A stretch of DNA of 34,099 nt, taken from positions 163,802 through 197,900 of the forward strand of contig MFRM01000005.1 of assembly GCA_001784555.1 (NCBI GenBank), in the 5' to 3' direction. The DNA comes from Candidatus Melainabacteria bacterium RIFCSPHIGHO2_02_FULL_34_12. Its GTDB lineage: Bacteria > Cyanobacteriota > Vampirovibrionia > 2-02-FULL-35-15. The notes beneath the pieces were generated by a model. That model was not told the DNA's origin and searched no databases. It worked only from the letters and a program-made list of their open reading frames with translations. This document shows positions 23,066 to 30,600 of the stretch, piece after piece (positions within the stretch are counted from its first letter, which is position 1; every line of letters begins with the position of its first letter). A program made the translations under genes and the position numbers.

Positions 23066-24199
23066 CTAAAGTTCACTCTCTTCCCCCATTATCTTTTTAT
23101 ATCTATATAGCATTTGCAGAGGAGTGGTTTCTTTACTCTTTCCTTTGAACTCTTTGTTAAATAATTCAAGCTTATTCCACTTTGGTGTTTTGTTTGGATT
23201 AGTTTGTGCACTAATTAAGTTGAAGAATTTTGCCGCTGTAATAAATTCATGATTAGGCGGTACTTTTATATTTATAGAATCACCAAAAAATACTTCTTTA
23301 TGAATAGAACTATAGCTCTCGGACGCGTTAAATGTAAAACAATGACTTACTTTACTATAGTGATAGTAGGGGACTTTCCAAGCCTTGTTTAAAACTTCAG
23401 CACAATCATGCATCCAACAATAAATTTCATACTCTTTGCTCAGATTAGGATTAACCGCATATAAAGGATATAATCTATAAAACTGCTCACGTGTTTGAGC
23501 TTCCTTGTTAGAATATTTAATCCATAAAGTATTGTCCAAGCTTATTGTTATCGATGGATGTTCCTCTTTAACATTAATAAAGTAAGGAAATGGGGACTTG
23601 CATCTTGGACAATTTGCTAATCGTTTATCAATTATGGACCAGTCAATAGGGATGGTTTCCTTGATACTACAACCACAACAATATAATTGAATTTTACTTT
23701 TTGTAGGATATTTTTCACCACAGAAAGGACAGCAATTATGCTCAGGAGCAATAATAGGATGGCCTTTTGAACATTGTGAAATTAGTTTTTCACCACACTT
23801 GATACAGTGCTCATAATTGCTATCTATGTAAAATGTGGAAACAGATTCTCCAGTATCATCTTTTTGAAAACAGTTTGGACAAATTTTTAATTTCTTAAGG
23901 CCTTTCTCAAAATCGTTTTCGTTTAATGACCTACTCTTCTTTTTTATACTAAGTAACTCTTGACTCCCAATAACTTCTTCAATGCTTTTACCTAGTAAAG
24001 CCGCTACCTTTTTTAAAGTTGGAATTGAACATTTACCCGCTTTTTCCGGGTCTAACAAGTTATATACTGTTTCTACACCTATATCTAATTCATTTCTAAG
24101 TGCTTCTATAGTTAGACCTTTACTTTTCCTATAATCTATTACTAGTTCAGCAAGATCCTTTGTTTCAGTTAAATTGTCTTGTTTTGCTGTTTCTTCCAT
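23066..24199 (-). CDS. XRE-type HTH protein with zinc-ribbon array (paralogue 2)
   Basis: Same layout as the neighbour at 21790: HTH (LTIEALRNELDIGVETVYNL, PTLKKVAALLGKSIEEVIGS), cysteine pairs (ICPNCFQK, HCIKCGEK, CCPFCGEKYP, YCCGCSIK, NCPRCKSPFPY) and a C-terminal region with ECWMHDC-like and HEFITAAKFFNLIS segments. The reading frame is open to a TTG at 24262, but that TTG belongs to a -35 box, so the ATG at 24199 (MEETAKQDN) is the better start, with AAAGG just upstream. It is divergent from the tandem-SepF gene across a 445-nt gap, and either HTH protein may regulate that gap. Confidence 0.75.
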   Translation of the reverse strand: MEETAKQDNLTETKDLAELVIDYRKSKGLTIEALRNELDIGVETVYNLLDPEKAGKCSIPTLKKVAALLGKSIEEVIGSQELLSIKKKSRSLNENDFEKGLKKLKICPNCFQKDDTGESVSTFYIDSNYEHCIKCGEKLISQCSKGHPIIAPEHNCCPFCGEKYPTKSKIQLYCCGCSIKETIPIDWSIIDKRLANCPRCKSPFPYFINVKEEHPSITISLDNTLWIKYSNKEAQTREQFYRLYPLYAVNPNLSKEYEIYCWMHDCAEVLNKAWKVPYYHYSKVSHCFTFNASESYSSIHKEVFFGDSINIKVPPNHEFITAAKFFNLISAQTNPNKTPKWNKLELFNKEFKGKSKETTPLQMLYRYKKIMGEESEL

Positions 24200-24233
24200 A
24201 AACCTTTCCCGATGAAATTTCCTTTTAATTATG

Positions 24234-24262
24234 ATTATCGCACTAGCCTCAGTTATTCTCAA
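24234..24262 (-). promoter_or_regulatory. promoter of paralogue 2
   Basis: On the minus strand TTGAGA (24257-24262), a 17-nt spacer and GATAAT (24234-24239), followed by about 34 nt to the ATG at 24199. Confidence 0.55.
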
Positions 24263-24608
24263 TACTCTCAGTGCCTGCCGAGAATTACCGAGATTCAGCA
24301 GAGAATCATCTCGTTATTACTAATAGAATTATTTTTTCCATTTATTTAGGTTAGCTTACCAGCATTAATTTATGCAGTATAACTTACCAGTATAAAATTT
24401 TATTCTTCTTTTATCAAGTCTTACTTAACAACTTTATTAAGGATGATTATAAATTCCTTGTTATTAGTTAGAAATCTGTTTAATTTTTATCATTTAAGAC
24501 TTTATAAAACTTCATAAAATCTAATCATACTAAACAAATAACAGATAAAAAATATTGCTATCTATAGGTCTTTATATTTTATATTGAATATTAATCGATA
24601 AGTATGAC
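24263..24608. promoter_or_regulatory. AT-rich divergent control region
   Basis: No gene is seen in this stretch. The 8-mer CTTACCAG occurs twice 28 nt apart (24355-24362 and 24383-24390), and a related ATTACCGAG is at about 24284. These are possible binding sites for the HTH proteins encoded alongside. The rest is A+T-rich with no further clear structure. Confidence 0.35.
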
Positions 24609-24637
24609 TTGACAAATTGAGATTTGTAATCTAATCT
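24609..24637 (+). promoter_or_regulatory. promoter of the tandem-SepF gene, leaderless
   Basis: TTGACA (24609-24614), a 17-nt spacer and TAATCT (24632-24637) place the expected transcription start at about 24644-24645, which is the A of the ATG. There is no Shine-Dalgarno sequence. Confidence 0.7.
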
Positions 24638-24644
24638 ATTTGAT

Positions 24645-26039
24645 ATGAGATATACAAAACAAAAAGAAATAGACTCTTCAATAAATAAGACCTCATTACA
24701 TAAAAAAAGCACTAAGTCCGATACTTCTTATTCATTACCAGAAGACATAAAAAATAAATATTTTGATGAGTTGCTAAATTTTAAGAAAATACATTCAGAG
24801 CTGTCTTTTAGTGAACCTGAGTCATTTGATGTTGCTCTTGATTTAGTAGAAAGTCTCAAAATTAAAAAAGCATTTGCGATTAGCACTATACGTCTTGAAA
24901 CTGAACAAGCTCAAAGAGTAATTGATTTTGTGACTGGAGCAACTTATGCATTAGATGGTGAACAAAACAGATTTGGTAAATTTATTTTTGTCTTTAAGCC
25001 CTTAAGCATTAATTCTCGGGACTTCTTTTTTAAAGAAAATGCTCCAAGAAATGAAGGACTAGAAGAAGAGGCAAAACATCCATCAAGATCACCTAAAAGT
25101 GAAGTGGTAGTAATAGAACCAAAGTCATTTGATGAAGCATTGGATATTGTTGAAGAGCTAAGATGTAGAAAGTCTGTAATATTAAACCTTCTGCACTTAG
25201 ATGTAGAACAGTCTCAAAGAATTGTAGATTTTCTTTCAGGAGCCACACACGCATTAAATGGACATCAACAAAGGTTTGGACAAGGTTCTTTTATATTTGC
25301 ACCTGATAACTTTGTAATTAATTCTGAGTCTGTAGAGGCCAGAGCTCTAAAAGATGCCTTTTGGGGGCGTCAGAAAAGTTCTAATTATACTTCTTATTGG
25401 GATTTTGAAAACAAAATCGCTGAAAATAGGGGCGAAACAACTCGTAAAAATATTATTAATGAGGCATTTGAAAATACTAATATTTCAAGAGACTTTAAGA
25501 CAGAGATGTATGAAACTATAGTCAGAAACAGAGACGAATTATCTGGAAAACTTAAAAATTTAGCAAATCAATACATCCATGGTGTAATTAGTTCAGTAGA
25601 AAATTACTCAACACCAAAAGATGATAACGAACAAGTAAAACAAGTATCTGACATACTTAAAATACTCAAAGACATAAGCAAACTCACTGCTGATGAAGTG
25701 GTTGATAACTTACCAGATAAATATAAAATAAGCAGAACTGCTTTTAATGCTTATCTATATGGAACTATAAAAACACCACCAACAAGAGAATCCTTAATCG
25801 CACTTTTAAGCATTTTTAGTCCAAGTAAACTAGTATTAAATCTATCTTTAATGCTTTGTGGATATTCAGGCATTGATAACTTAGATCGATTAAATCCTGC
25901 GAAACAAATGATATTTGAGATTGCTAGTAAAAAAAGTGTTGATTTAACAGATGAAGATCTAAATATGCTTGCTGAACTAGTTTATTCAATGACTGAGTTA
26001 CAAATAGAAAAATCAAAATTTAAAGTAAGCAGAGAATGA
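24645..26039 (+). CDS. tandem SepF-domain protein with C-terminal HTH-like region
   Basis: The 464-residue protein has two SepF-like domains. The first (about residues 55-121) contains EPESFDVALDLVESLKIKKA, TEQAQRVIDFVTGATYAL and DGEQNRFG. The second (about 153-226) contains VVVIEPKSFDEALDIVEELR, QRIVDFLSGATHALNGHQQR and GSFIFAP. SepF normally is one such domain behind a membrane-binding helix and bundles FtsZ at the division ring. Here the amphipathic anchor is not obvious. Residues about 348-392 (SRTAFNAYLYGTIKTPPTRE) resemble an XRE HTH. A type II nuclease gene follows 19 nt downstream. A role in coupling division to defence is inference only. Confidence 0.85.
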   Translation: MRYTKQKEIDSSINKTSLHKKSTKSDTSYSLPEDIKNKYFDELLNFKKIHSELSFSEPESFDVALDLVESLKIKKAFAISTIRLETEQAQRVIDFVTGATYALDGEQNRFGKFIFVFKPLSINSRDFFFKENAPRNEGLEEEAKHPSRSPKSEVVVIEPKSFDEALDIVEELRCRKSVILNLLHLDVEQSQRIVDFLSGATHALNGHQQRFGQGSFIFAPDNFVINSESVEARALKDAFWGRQKSSNYTSYWDFENKIAENRGETTRKNIINEAFENTNISRDFKTEMYETIVRNRDELSGKLKNLANQYIHGVISSVENYSTPKDDNEQVKQVSDILKILKDISKLTADEVVDNLPDKYKISRTAFNAYLYGTIKTPPTRESLIALLSIFSPSKLVLNLSLMLCGYSGIDNLDRLNPAKQMIFEIASKKSVDLTDEDLNMLAELVYSMTELQIEKSKFKVSRE

Positions 26040-26058
26040 AAAGCCTAATAATAATTTT

Positions 26059-26979
26059 ATGAGTTCTAAAAAAAAAGGAGATTTGCTTGAGTCAATTGTT
26101 TCACAATTGTGTTCCGGGATTAAAGATGCCAAAGTAACTAATGATGCAAAAATTAAAGGTCAAAGATCTAATATTGAACGGCAAATAGATGTTCTTATAG
26201 AAGGTAAAGTCGGAGCTATTAACATAAAAATTGTAGTAGAAGCAAAGAATTATGATAGACCAGTTGGTATAGAAAAAGTTGAAGCTTTAAAAACAAAGCT
26301 TGATGATGTAATAGCTAATATGGGGGTTATTGTTTGTCCCTCTGGATATACTCAGGGAGCTAAAAATCTTGCTCAGTCTAACGGAATAAAACTTTTTGAG
26401 GTGTTTGATCCTGAGCTTGGTAATAGCAACTTATTTATACCACTTCGTTATATTTCCCCAGAAGTAAGAAAGTATCAATTTTCAATTCGTCACAGATCAA
26501 ATGTTTCTTTCTCAATGAATGAAGATCTGTCAACAAACAGGTTTCATTTGGACAATGAAATATTTACTCCTAGAGAATTAGTTTATTATGCTTGGAATAA
26601 AAAACTAATCCCGCATAGTGAAGGAATGCATATCGCAAATTTCAATGCTATAGCTATTAGTGATGTTAATCGTACTAATGAAATACAATACTGTGAATTA
26701 GAAATTAAAATTGATGTGAAGAACAACGTTTTTTTAAAATTCATACCAGCTTCTTTTTTAAAAGATATAGAAAATAACCAAGAACATCATAATATTAAAG
26801 TGGACACATATGAGAAAGAAGAAGATATGGTAAAAAACGGATGGGAAAAATTTGAATCTTTAGAGGAAGCAAATAAAGCTGCAGACATTGAAAATCAACC
26901 AGATTCTGTTAGGGACTTTCTAATAAAAGTAGACTATGTTTATATTGGTGATAAAAAAGAGCCAAGTCTTATACTTTAA
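26059..26979 (+). CDS. Mrr-type restriction endonuclease-like protein
   Basis: The 306-residue protein begins with a PD-(D/E)xK nuclease domain of the Mrr family: GDLLESIVSQLCSG, QIDVLIEG (catalytic D44), VVEAKNYDRPVG (E61 and K63), and the Mrr tail VGIEKVEALKTKLDD ... GVIVCPSGYTQGAKNLAQSN. The remaining ~180 residues are a separate, unrecognised domain. No methyltransferase is adjacent, as is usual for Mrr-like type IV enzymes that attack modified DNA. It probably shares a transcript with the tandem-SepF gene. Confidence 0.85.
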   Translation: MSSKKKGDLLESIVSQLCSGIKDAKVTNDAKIKGQRSNIERQIDVLIEGKVGAINIKIVVEAKNYDRPVGIEKVEALKTKLDDVIANMGVIVCPSGYTQGAKNLAQSNGIKLFEVFDPELGNSNLFIPLRYISPEVRKYQFSIRHRSNVSFSMNEDLSTNRFHLDNEIFTPRELVYYAWNKKLIPHSEGMHIANFNAIAISDVNRTNEIQYCELEIKIDVKNNVFLKFIPASFLKDIENNQEHHNIKVDTYEKEEDMVKNGWEKFESLEEANKAADIENQPDSVRDFLIKVDYVYIGDKKEPSLIL

Positions 26980-27331
26980 ATAGTGAATAGCACTAAAGTA
27001 CAGTAAATCAGATAGAACAGTAATGATAAACCAAATCTGTCCCCGTGAGTAAGGATAAATAATAGTGTAGAGCACTAGGGGTATATCATGCAGCAGGAGC
27101 CAAGTCTGGTATGTAAATATGGCCTTTATACTCCATTAATTTAGTTCTCACTTTGTACCTGAGGCCCGATTTCTTTTTAATCGCTCGTTTTGCACTAATG
27201 CTCAACTCGCTTTTCAGTCACGGTGCTTTTTAGTGAATGAATTACACAAAAAGCTTAGAAATAAGTTCAAATCTCAGATGGCTTTAGCTTTGTTAGTATT
27301 GCTTTAAATGCTAAAATATATTTAATTAAAA
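26980..27331. repeat. 352-nt gap filled with repeats
   Basis: No complete gene. It contains the left half of a dispersed repeat (27024-27044), copy 1 of the 84-bp coding-like repeat (27086-27169) and the right half of the dispersed repeat (27219-27256). Copy 1 plus flanks therefore look inserted into the sequence seen intact at 18821-18878. Confidence 0.5.
27086..27169 (-). repeat. 84-bp coding-like repeat, copy 1
   Basis: Minus-strand translation SGLRYKVRTKL then MEYKGHIYIPDLAPAA and a TGA stop. The frame stays open upstream through SISAKRAIKKK to a TTG at 27205 and a stop at 27220, which would give a peptide of 39 residues. Synonymous differences from other copies include AAA, GGC, CCA, GAC and TTG codons. 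Confidence 0.85.
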
Positions 27332-27778
27332 ATGCAAATAGTTAGAGCCACACGAGCAGATGTGAAACCTATTGTTGCACTCAACAAGCAGTTTCATTTA
27401 GATATTCCAGATTTTAGATGGGATACAGAAACTTGGGTTACAGATCAAATTGATAGGGGAACCCTTCATTTATTAAAAGATGGAGGATCTGCTTATGGAG
27501 CGGTTTGCATTCAAACAGCGTTAGATAATTTACCTTCTACAGATGCATATATTGAAACCATTGCAACAAGAGAAGATTTACACGGTAAAGGATATGGCAG
27601 AGAACTTATAAATCAAGCTGCATTAATTGCAAGAGATGAAGGAAAGCATAGATTGATTGTTGGATCATTTCTAGAATATGGATTAGAAGATTTTTATACG
27701 AAATGCGGATTTCAATTAGAATCTGAACAACCTGATTTTCATGGTCACCCATATAACGTTTTTACTATGGAAATATAA
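27332..27778 (+). CDS. GNAT-family N-acetyltransferase
   Basis: A 148-residue GCN5-related acetyltransferase: MQIVRATRADVKPIVALNKQ at the N-terminus, AYIETIATREDLHGKGYGRE (motif A pyrophosphate loop RxxGxG) and EDFYTKCGFQLES (motif B). The substrate cannot be told. There is no ribosome site; TATATT ends 9 nt before the ATG. It is the single gene between copies 1 and 2 of the 84-bp repeat. Confidence 0.9.
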   Translation: MQIVRATRADVKPIVALNKQFHLDIPDFRWDTETWVTDQIDRGTLHLLKDGGSAYGAVCIQTALDNLPSTDAYIETIATREDLHGKGYGRELINQAALIARDEGKHRLIVGSFLEYGLEDFYTKCGFQLESEQPDFHGHPYNVFTMEI

Positions 27779-27798
27779 GTCATAGCTCAATGAAGTAA

Positions 27799-27935
27799 CT
27801 ATGCAGCTGGAGCCAAGTCCGGTATGTAAATATGCCCTTTATATTCCATTAATTTAGTTCCCGCCTCGCCCACTCTGTGGGCGGGCGAGGCTCGCTGAAT
27901 AAAATTGAGCGGCTCACTTTGTATCTGAGGTCCGA
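27799..27935 (-). repeat. 84-bp coding-like repeat, copy 2, with 53-bp insertion
   Basis: The 3' half encodes MEYKGHIYIPDLAPAA with a TAG stop. Relative to other copies, 53 extra bp lie at 27861-27913 between AGTTC and TCACTTT (plus strand). The insert holds a 9-bp inverted repeat GCCTCGCCC/GGGCGAGGC. The insertion breaks the reading frame of the upstream part. The repeat begins three bases after the DUF2442 stop and is in frame with that gene. Confidence 0.85.
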
Positions 27936-27938
27936 TTT

Positions 27939-28172
27939 TTACTTTCCAATATCAAATAAAAACTCAGGTGCAATATCAGCACCATTTTCCCAATAAATAG
28001 TTTCAAATTCCGGATTTACTTTAACTGTTTTAAAATACTCTACTTTCTTTAAAGGCTCAAAAATCTCGCCATCTAAGTGATTGGATAAATCAACTACTTT
28101 TATTTCACCTGAGTTAAACTCAACTTCAAGTTTATAATCATTTAAATATTTTACTTTTTTAACTGAGTGCAT
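27939..28172 (-). CDS. DUF2442 protein
   Basis: A 77-residue protein with the DUF2442 pattern: VKKVKYLNDYKLEVEFNSGE, DLSNHLDGEIFEPLKKVEYF and ETIYWENGADIAPEFLFDIG. DUF2442 genes usually sit beside DUF4160 genes and are thought to form toxin-antitoxin-like pairs; the partner is the next gene upstream, with 23 nt between them. A repeat copy follows its stop directly. Confidence 0.9.
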   Translation of the reverse strand: MHSVKKVKYLNDYKLEVEFNSGEIKVVDLSNHLDGEIFEPLKKVEYFKTVKVNPEFETIYWENGADIAPEFLFDIGK

Positions 28173-28195
28173 ATTTATGTGTCTCTTAAAACTAA

Positions 28196-28456
28196 TTATA
28201 CCAATGGCTCAATCTTCTTTAACGGGCTTCCTTTTTGAGCCAGCTCCCAGTCTGCCATGAGTTCATTTTTGTGCATTTCAGCCCATTCTATTACTAATGA
28301 GATTACTTTTGGTGGTAAATTTCCTTCGAGCATTTTTAGGTCAGGAATTGAAAAGATTCCAGCTTTGTCGGAATATTTTGCATGAAAGTGTGGAGGAGCA
28401 TGATCCTTATAAAAGATCATTATGATTATTCCTAAGAATCTAGAAATCTCTGGCAT
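28196..28456 (-). CDS. DUF4160 protein
   Basis: An 86-residue protein with the family signature GIIIMIFYKDHAPPHFHAKY, then GIFSIPDLKMLEGNLPPKV and VIEWAEMHKNELMADWELAQ. Paired with DUF2442 downstream, it is probably the toxin-like member; no activity is established. The start has no Shine-Dalgarno sequence, and TAGAAT/TAAAAT boxes lie 4-9 nt upstream. The dyad TGTAACC-CAC-GGTTACA sits 41 nt before the start. Confidence 0.9.
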   Translation of the reverse strand: MPEISRFLGIIIMIFYKDHAPPHFHAKYSDKAGIFSIPDLKMLEGNLPPKVISLVIEWAEMHKNELMADWELAQKGSPLKKIEPLV

Positions 28457-28497
28457 AGCTATTCTATTTTAATGTGAAGTAGCAATTTAATCAAACT

Positions 28498-28514
28498 TGT
28501 AACCCACGGTTACA
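28498..28514. promoter_or_regulatory. dyad operator candidate TGTAACC-CAC-GGTTACA
   Basis: A 7+3+7 inverted repeat with the same core and a similar distance from a minus-strand start as the dyad at 12441-12459. Its right part also forms the stop region of repeat copy 3. Confidence 0.6.
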
Positions 28515-28590
28515 TTGGTGCTAAATCCGGTATATAAATATGCCCTTTATGCTCCATTAATTTAGTTCCGACTTTGTCTCTGAGGCCCGA
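28510..28590 (-). repeat. 84-bp coding-like repeat, copy 3 (81 bp)
   Basis: Encodes SGLRDKVGTKL then MEHKGHIYIPDLAPM and TAA; one codon shorter at the end and the most diverged copy upstream. It follows the stop of the 433-residue gene by 24 nt. Confidence 0.85.
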
Positions 28591-28614
28591 AGAAAATAAA
28601 TTATACTTTTACAG

Positions 28615-29916
28615 CTAAATAGTAATCCTACTTTTGAACCCTTTGTGACCAATCACAACAACTGGTATACCATTTGCTTCTAATTTTTTAATCAAATTAT
28701 CTTCCCGACATGCTTTAGTATCTAAATGACTCCAGCCTATAATCAATGGCCTTGCACCAGGTTCAGCAATAGAAAAAGATTCTAATAATCTTGTGTTTCT
28801 TCTTACGATTTCGTCTTCAAATCTTACTTGGGTGTAATAATCTCTTAAACGATCATATTGTTCACCTGGTTGAATAGCAGGTGGTATAAATTGATAGTAT
28901 CTTTGCCATTCCAGAAAGGTACTAAACTTTTTAAAGTTAGTGAAAACTTCAACAGATTTTTCAAAGAGTCTTTGAGATGTGCCAACGTCTTGATAACCAA
29001 TTCTATCGATATTCTTTCTTAAAGATAAAGCAAGTAAAGCATAAAATTCATGTTCCATTCCTGCTTTTTCAAAATCCTTATATGTTCCATAAAGAAGACC
29101 TAGTAAGTGATTTGCTGATTCAAAATGTCCGACAGGAAAGAGACTTGGGTATACTCCAGATGCAATTGAAATTAAGTCTTTCATATGGCTAGAAATAACC
29201 TCTGAAACTTTTAAATTTTCTGGAAGGAAAGCAATTGATTTTCCATTAACGAGTTGAACACCTTCTCTAATTTCATACAAAAGCACTTGCTCAGGGTCAA
29301 GTTTTTTCTTCTTTAAGTCTTGCATTAAGTCGTTATGGCTTATATTAGTAGGCATTGTATTTAATACTTCAGAAGGATTTACCGGTCCTTCTTTAAATCC
29401 AGAGCTCAAATTCAAACCATCAGTTGTATATAATTTTTTTAGTAACCTATAATTAGTTAGTCTCACATCAGGATTAGTATGAATATCCGGTATTAAGACA
29501 GCAATTCTTTTGCTACTATTAAATTTTTGTCCCAAAGTACTACTATAAATTATTTCAATATCTTGATTTTGCAGAGCACTTAATTTCGGTCTCAATTGTA
29601 CATATTGCTCAGAAGCAGTATTAGTCTTTTGTTCAACAGTAACTGGGTATACAGCTTGGTATTTAAAATCCATTAGTTGTGCAAGATCATCTGCTGTAGG
29701 AATAGGATTTGTTTGATTTAAGTAACCAAAATCATTTAAAAAATTTACTACAGCAGTTATAGATGTAAATCTAACTTGAGCTTTTTGTCTTTCAAACCAA
29801 GATGTCGCACTTTCAATAGGTGGCCCTTTTTGTTGCTCACTACTTCCACTTGCTGCTACAGAAGGTGCCCGCGTTATTTCATCTGAACTTTTAGTATTGT
29901 TTAAAGGATCTATCAT
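28615..29916 (-). CDS. EreA/ChaN or TraB-like superfamily protein, 433 aa
   Basis: A possible match to the EreA/ChaN/TraB-like fold: a conserved-looking strand IAVLIPDIHTNPDVRLTNYR (about residues 138-157) in the place of the GExHT motif, a helical middle, then RFEDEIVRRNTRLLES and a final strand RPLIIGWSHLDTKACRED near the C-terminus. The first 40 residues are Ser/Pro-rich and disordered-looking. No signal peptide is present. The family ranges from erythromycin esterases to haem-uptake proteins, so no function is assigned. It lies with the ParE pair between repeat copies 3 and 4. Confidence 0.5.
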   Translation of the reverse strand: MIDPLNNTKSSDEITRAPSVAASGSSEQQKGPPIESATSWFERQKAQVRFTSITAVVNFLNDFGYLNQTNPIPTADDLAQLMDFKYQAVYPVTVEQKTNTASEQYVQLRPKLSALQNQDIEIIYSSTLGQKFNSSKRIAVLIPDIHTNPDVRLTNYRLLKKLYTTDGLNLSSGFKEGPVNPSEVLNTMPTNISHNDLMQDLKKKKLDPEQVLLYEIREGVQLVNGKSIAFLPENLKVSEVISSHMKDLISIASGVYPSLFPVGHFESANHLLGLLYGTYKDFEKAGMEHEFYALLALSLRKNIDRIGYQDVGTSQRLFEKSVEVFTNFKKFSTFLEWQRYYQFIPPAIQPGEQYDRLRDYYTQVRFEDEIVRRNTRLLESFSIAEPGARPLIIGWSHLDTKACREDNLIKKLEANGIPVVVIGHKGFKSRITI

Positions 29917-29996
29917 TTTTAATTAATATACCCTTAAAAATATTTAGGAAACAGTTGTTAATGAATATCATAAAATCTGTCCCTGTGATACCTATC

Positions 29997-30024
29997 GTAG
30001 GGAGCAGTCGCGACTGCTCCCTAC
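29997..30024. repeat. perfect 28-bp palindrome, GTAGGGA...TCCCTAC type
   Basis: GTAGGGAGCAGTCG followed by its exact reverse complement, just beyond the ParE stop and after a CTGTCCCTGTGA element. It shares its ends with the palindrome inside recN (4819-4846). Depending on transcription it could also act as a terminator-like hairpin. Confidence 0.8.
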
Positions 30025-30031
30025 TTAGTTC

Positions 30032-30295
30032 TTAGAAACCTCTATAAACATCTTTTCTATGTCTTATTCTAAAAACAGTTACGATTTTTCTAATCTCGTC
30101 TATTTCATAAATTATTCTGTAATCTCCAATTCTGTATCTGTAGGAAACATTTCCTTTTAATTTAATTGCTCCTTTACCTCTTGGATTAAAAGATAAAAGT
30201 TCAATTTTGCTTAGAACAAGTTTAATTAACTTTGAATCCAACCTATATAATTCTTTTTCAGCAGAAGATTTAAAGTAAACTTCGTATTTAGGCAT
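30032..30295 (-). CDS. RelE/ParE-family toxin
   Basis: An 87-residue RelE-fold protein: YEVYFKSSAEKELYRLDSKL, NPRGKGAIKLKGN, YRYRIGDYRIIYEID and the C-terminal TVFRIRHRKDVYRGF, as in ParE/RelE toxins that cleave mRNA on ribosomes or inhibit gyrase. The start overlaps the antitoxin stop by 8 nt, the usual antitoxin-first order. Confidence 0.93.
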   Translation of the reverse strand: MPKYEVYFKSSAEKELYRLDSKLIKLVLSKIELLSFNPRGKGAIKLKGNVSYRYRIGDYRIIYEIDEIRKIVTVFRIRHRKDVYRGF

Positions 30296-30476
30296 ATTTT
30301 CTTAAACGTTCTTTTATAAGCTTAAGAGGCACATTTTTTTCTTTTCTTCTCAGTTCAATAGTTTTAAGATCATTTAAGTCTTCCATAATAGAAGTCCATT
30401 GTCTGAATGGAACAATTACTTCTTTTTCTTTGCCATTTTTATCATAAACATATTTTATTTTCTTATTCTTGCTCAT
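30288..30476 (-). CDS. antitoxin of the ParE/RelE pair
   Basis: A 62-residue basic/acidic protein, MSKNKKIKYVYDKNGKEKEV, then VPFRQWTSIMEDLNDLKTIE, typical of a small antitoxin whose C-terminal helix wraps the toxin. The frame extends 11 codons further upstream, but TATAAT (30483-30488) ends 6 nt before the ATG at 30476. The inner start is therefore preferred and the message is probably leaderless. Confidence 0.75.
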   Translation of the reverse strand: MSKNKKIKYVYDKNGKEKEVIVPFRQWTSIMEDLNDLKTIELRRKEKNVPLKLIKERLRKYA

Positions 30477-30482
30477 GTAATT

Positions 30483-30488
30483 ATTATA
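30483..30488 (-). promoter_or_regulatory. -10 box of the ParE antitoxin gene, leaderless
   Basis: TATAAT on the minus strand, 6 nt before ATG 30476, with a TTTGAG 16 nt upstream as a possible -35. Confidence 0.55.
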
Positions 30489-30514
30489 CCCGTACTTTGA
30501 AATCCTCAAAATTA

Positions 30515-30598
30515 TTAAGCTATAGGAATTAAATCAGGTATGTAAATATGCCCCTTATACTCCATTAATTTAGTTCTCACTTTGTACCTGAGGTCCGA
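30515..30598 (-). repeat. 84-bp coding-like repeat, copy 4
   Basis: Encodes SDLRYKVRTKL then MEYKGHIYIPDLIPIA and TAA. It begins 2 nt after the stop of the Cys-rich protein gene, in a different frame from it. Confidence 0.85.
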
Positions 30599-30600
30599 TT

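Noticed and set aside
24200-24262. 21-residue N-terminal extension of the second XRE-zinc-ribbon protein from a TTG
   Set aside because: The TTG is the first part of a -35 box with a -10 box at a 17-nt spacing downstream, so transcription starts after it.
24645-26979. Standard SepF in a division cluster
   Set aside because: No ftsZ, ylm or other division genes nearby, two domains instead of one, and a nuclease as the only partner.
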